Below, piece after piece: positions 59,056 through 64,000 of a stretch of DNA of 64,000 nucleotides. The number at the start of each line of letters is the position of its first letter. Position 1 is the first letter of the stretch. A program made the translations under genes and the position numbers. The notes beneath the pieces are model-generated. The model had not been told where the DNA came from, searched no databases, and saw only the letters and a list, made by a program, of their open reading frames with translations. The stretch comes from Nitrospira sp. CG24D (lineage in GTDB: Bacteria; Nitrospirota; Nitrospiria; Nitrospirales; Nitrospiraceae), in contig NEWQ02000003.1 in assembly GCA_002869855.2 (NCBI GenBank), forward strand, positions 62,001 to 126,000. The letters run 5' to 3'.

Positions 59056-61524
59056 CTAGGCCTCCGGCTGGTCCTCGGGGATCGCCTCTACCACTTCTGC
59101 CAACCGGGCCACCCCTATGACGCGATCATCGTCGCCGTCCAGGTCGAGCACCCGCACGCCCTGAGTATTCCGGCCGACTTCACGAATATCGTCGACTTTG
59201 CAGCGCAGCAACTTGCCCTTCGCCGCCATCAACATGATTTCGTCGCCTTCGCGCACTTGCAGGAAGCCGACCGCCAACCCGTTCCGCTCCGTTGTCTTAA
59301 CGCTGATGATACCTTTTCCGCCGCGACCCTGGACTCGGTAATCATTCACCGGCGTCCGCTTTCCATAGCCGCCTTCGGTGACGGTCAGAATCGCCGTCGT
59401 CGAATCGGGGGTAATCGTTTCCATGCCGATCACTTCATCGCCGGCTTCCAGCGTAATACCCTTGACGCCGTGGGCGGTCCGCCCCATCGACCGGACATCT
59501 TCCTCTTTAAAGCGGATCGTGATGCCCTGTTTCGTACCCAGGAGCATTTCCCGCGACCCGTCCGTCACATGTACCGCAATCAACTTATCGCCCTGATCCA
59601 GCGAGAGGGCAATGATGCCGCCCTGTCGGGGATTGCTGTAGGCCGACAGTTCCGTCTTCTTGATCACGCCCTGCTTCGTCGCCATGACGACAAAGCGATC
59701 GTCGCGATACTCCTTCACGGGCATGGTGGCCGTCACTTTTTCATCTTTCGATAGCGCCAGCAGATTCACCAGCGCCTTGCCCTTCGCCCCTCGGCTGGCT
59801 TCAGGAATCTCGTGGACCTTGAGCCAGAACACTTTCCCGGCATCGGTGAAGAAGAGCAGGGAGTCGTGCGTCGACGCCGTGAACAGCGTCTCGACGAAGT
59901 CCTCGTCTTTGATCCCCATCCCGATCTTGCCTTTCCCACCCCTACGCTGGGCGCGATAGAGCGAGACCGCATTCCGCTTGATATAGCCGGTGTGGGAAAT
60001 CGTCACCACCACTTCTTCTTCGGCGATCAGATCTTCCAGACTGATTTCCGCTTCCTCTTTGACGATCTGGGTCCGCCGCTCGTCTTTATAGGCCTCGCGG
60101 ATTTCCGCCAGCTCGTCCTGAATGATCTTCCGCACCAGGGCCGGGCTCGCCAGAATGGACTTCAGATATTCGATCTGCTTCAGCACGTCTTTGTATTCTT
60201 CGATCAGCTTCTGGCGCTCCAGCTGCGTGAGGCGCTGCAGCCGCATTTCCAGAATGGCAGAGGCCTGGATCTCACTCAACCCGAATTGGCTCATCAAGCC
60301 TGCGCGGGCTTCGTCGGGCGATTGTGCCCGCCGGATGAGCGCAATCACCGCGTCCAGATTATCGAGAGCGATCTTCAGCCCTTCGAGGATATGCGCGCGC
60401 TCCTCGGCTTTCCGGAGTTCGAAGGCGGTCCGGCGTACGATTACTTCGCGCCGGTGATCCAGGAAGTGCGACAGGATCTGCTTGAGGTTCAGGACCTCCG
60501 GACGGTTGTTGACCAGCGCGAGCATGATCACGCCGAAGGTCGTTTCCAGCTGCGTGTGCTTGAACAAATTGTTCAGGACGATCAGCGGGATTTCGCCCCG
60601 CTTGAGTTCGATCACGACACGAACCCCTTCGCGGTCCGACGATTCATCCCGCAGATCGGCAATGCCCTTGATCCGTTCGTCCTGCACCAGCTCGGCAATC
60701 TTCTCGATGAGCTTGGCCTTGTTGACCTGGTAGGGCACCTCGGTGACGATCAGCCGCTCACGGTCGGTCCGCTCATCCGACTCCACGTTGACCTTGGCGC
60801 GCACTTTCAGCAGCCCGCGGCCGGTCTCGTAGGCGTCCTTGATGCCGCTCATCCCATAGATGAATCCCGCGGTGGGGAAGTCGGGACCGGGAATCTTCTT
60901 CATCAGTTGAGCGATGGTCACATCGGGGTTCTCGATCAAGAGCAACAACCCGTCGATGACTTCACCCAGATTATGCGTGGGAATGTTGGTCGCGTAGCCG
61001 ACCGCGATGCCGCCGGCCCCGTTGATCAGCAGATTCGGAACTCGCGTGGGAAGCACGAGCGGTTCCTGCAAGGATTCGTCGTAGTTGGGACCGAAATCCA
61101 CCGTCTCTTTGTCGATATCGGCGAGCAGCTCTTCGGCCAGCTTCGTCATGCGCGCTTCGGTGTACCGCATGGCGGCGGCGGAATCGCCGTCCATCGACCC
61201 GTAGTTCCCCTGGCCGTCGACCAGCGGATAGCGCATGTTGAAGTCCTGCGCCATGCGCACCAGCGTGTCGTAGATCGCCGAGTCGCCATGGGGATGGTAG
61301 TTACCCATGATCTCGCCGACGATTTTGGCCGACTTGCGATAGGCGCGATTATGGGCCAGGCCCATTTCATTCATGCCGAAGAGAATACGGCGATGGACCG
61401 GCTTGAGCCCGTCGCGCACGTCCGGAAGCGCGCGCCCTACGATCACGCTCATGGCGTAGTCGAGATACGACGACTTCATTTCATCTTCAATCGCTATGTA
61501 ACCGAGCCGTTCATCTGGGGGCAT
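59056..61524 (-). CDS. gyrA: DNA gyrase subunit A
   Basis: The 822-residue subunit has the winged-helix/tower domain with catalytic Tyr Y121 (AMRYTEARMTKLAEELLADI), the quinolone-determining region (YHPHGDSAIYDTLVRMAQDF, with S82 and D86 wild-type-like), and the C-terminal beta-pinwheel with the GyrA box (QRRGGKG). The six blade repeats are visible (e.g. AYSNPRQGGIIALSLDQGDK, GRGGKGIISVKTTERNG). With GyrB it introduces negative supercoils. It follows gyrB, separated by a short palindromic element. Confidence 0.98.
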   Translation of the reverse strand: MPPDERLGYIAIEDEMKSSYLDYAMSVIVGRALPDVRDGLKPVHRRILFGMNEMGLAHNRAYRKSAKIVGEIMGNYHPHGDSAIYDTLVRMAQDFNMRYPLVDGQGNYGSMDGDSAAAMRYTEARMTKLAEELLADIDKETVDFGPNYDESLQEPLVLPTRVPNLLINGAGGIAVGYATNIPTHNLGEVIDGLLLLIENPDVTIAQLMKKIPGPDFPTAGFIYGMSGIKDAYETGRGLLKVRAKVNVESDERTDRERLIVTEVPYQVNKAKLIEKIAELVQDERIKGIADLRDESSDREGVRVVIELKRGEIPLIVLNNLFKHTQLETTFGVIMLALVNNRPEVLNLKQILSHFLDHRREVIVRRTAFELRKAEERAHILEGLKIALDNLDAVIALIRRAQSPDEARAGLMSQFGLSEIQASAILEMRLQRLTQLERQKLIEEYKDVLKQIEYLKSILASPALVRKIIQDELAEIREAYKDERRTQIVKEEAEISLEDLIAEEEVVVTISHTGYIKRNAVSLYRAQRRGGKGKIGMGIKDEDFVETLFTASTHDSLLFFTDAGKVFWLKVHEIPEASRGAKGKALVNLLALSKDEKVTATMPVKEYRDDRFVVMATKQGVIKKTELSAYSNPRQGGIIALSLDQGDKLIAVHVTDGSREMLLGTKQGITIRFKEEDVRSMGRTAHGVKGITLEAGDEVIGMETITPDSTTAILTVTEGGYGKRTPVNDYRVQGRGGKGIISVKTTERNGLAVGFLQVREGDEIMLMAAKGKLLRCKVDDIREVGRNTQGVRVLDLDGDDDRVIGVARLAEVVEAIPEDQPEA

Positions 61525-61536
61525 CTAGTTCTCCAC

Positions 61537-61604
61537 GGATGCTGAAAAGGGTCACCAACTTCGTTCTCGTCTACAGCCTTGCCGGATGACCATTTTGAGC
61601 ATCC
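61537..61604 (-). repeat. Intergenic palindromic element, copy 5 (68 bp, internally deleted, inverted)
   Basis: Arms GGATGCTGAAAAGGGTC and GACCATTTTGAGCATCC match at 15 of 17 positions. The interior keeps TCGTTCTCG and GCCTTGCC, the complement of parts of copies 1-3, but lacks the central GTAC hairpin. The position of the conserved arm mismatch shows it is inverted relative to copies 1-3. It lies between gyrB and gyrA. Confidence 0.7.
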
Positions 61605-61639
61605 TTCCAAGACCGGACACGACTGATAGCCCTCTATCG

Positions 61640-64000
<2,361 letters not shown>

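Noticed and set aside
59812..61545. 577-codon open frame antisense to gyrA
   Set aside because: Composition is shadow-like and gyrA on the other strand is unmistakable.

Overview
The window looks like a chromosomal segment of a Gram-negative, moderately GC-rich bacterium. The best fit is Nitrospira or another member of Nitrospirota. This is an inference from gene content (several formylglycine-generating-enzyme-like proteins, paired zinc-ribbon proteins, a tmRNA tag ending in ALAA, lpxC and outer-membrane lipoproteins) and not from a database search. No phage, insertion sequence, rRNA or CRISPR array is visible.

Left part (1-17,480): a very long, tightly packed minus-strand cluster runs from a zinc-ribbon gene at 16.4 kb to the left edge. 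It includes three secreted SUMF1-like proteins, an SmbP-like protein, a TIGR01777 epimerase, photolyase, DUF523/DUF1722, DUF2878, DUF1295, DUF6134, a lipocalin lipoprotein, an FAD oxidoreductase, DUF1365 and a cyclopropane-fatty-acid-synthase-like methyltransferase. Most junctions are 4-8 bp overlaps. Divergent from it is a MerR-family regulator with a cobalamin-binding domain that keeps the Wx9EH and ExHxxG motifs of CarH/LitR B12 photoreceptors. The shared intergenic region has two near-consensus promoters with repeated GTCCAATGT-like boxes inside them. The simplest reading is a light- or B12-switched photoprotection and membrane-remodelling regulon. It carries two lesions: a deletion that removes the end of the DUF1722 domain and the start of a methyltransferase, and a frameshift in a PDZ protein.

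Middle (17,600-38,300): tRNA-Leu(CAG), a degenerate SF1-helicase-like protein, rplI-glyA-nrdR, a two-component pair whose kinase has an N-terminal Rossmann domain, lpxC, an inositol monophosphatase, an orphan RiPP-type B12 radical SAM enzyme, a pterin dehydratase, an amino-acid permease, PPK2, a macrodomain protein, a fourth SUMF1-like protein, a nitrobindin-like protein and the tmRNA gene.

Right part (38,300-57,300): a transporter, AlkA-type glycosylase, RidA, an NmrA-like protein, an SDR and a nitroreductase, then a tripartite RND efflux system. Next comes a redox/electrophile-defence operon (DoxX, NmrA-like, pirin, DsbA/FrnE-like, two VOC proteins, a Rieske-flavodoxin fusion). Its promoter carries an 18-bp palindrome. 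Five copies of an intergenic inverted-repeat element (68-171 bp) lie in the right half. Three of them begin exactly at the stop codon of a minus-strand gene and show compensatory arm changes.

Right edge (57,400-64,000): smpB, a DUF721/DciA-like gene, a membrane-anchored hypothetical protein, gyrA and the 3' part of gyrB. This is typical of an origin-proximal region.
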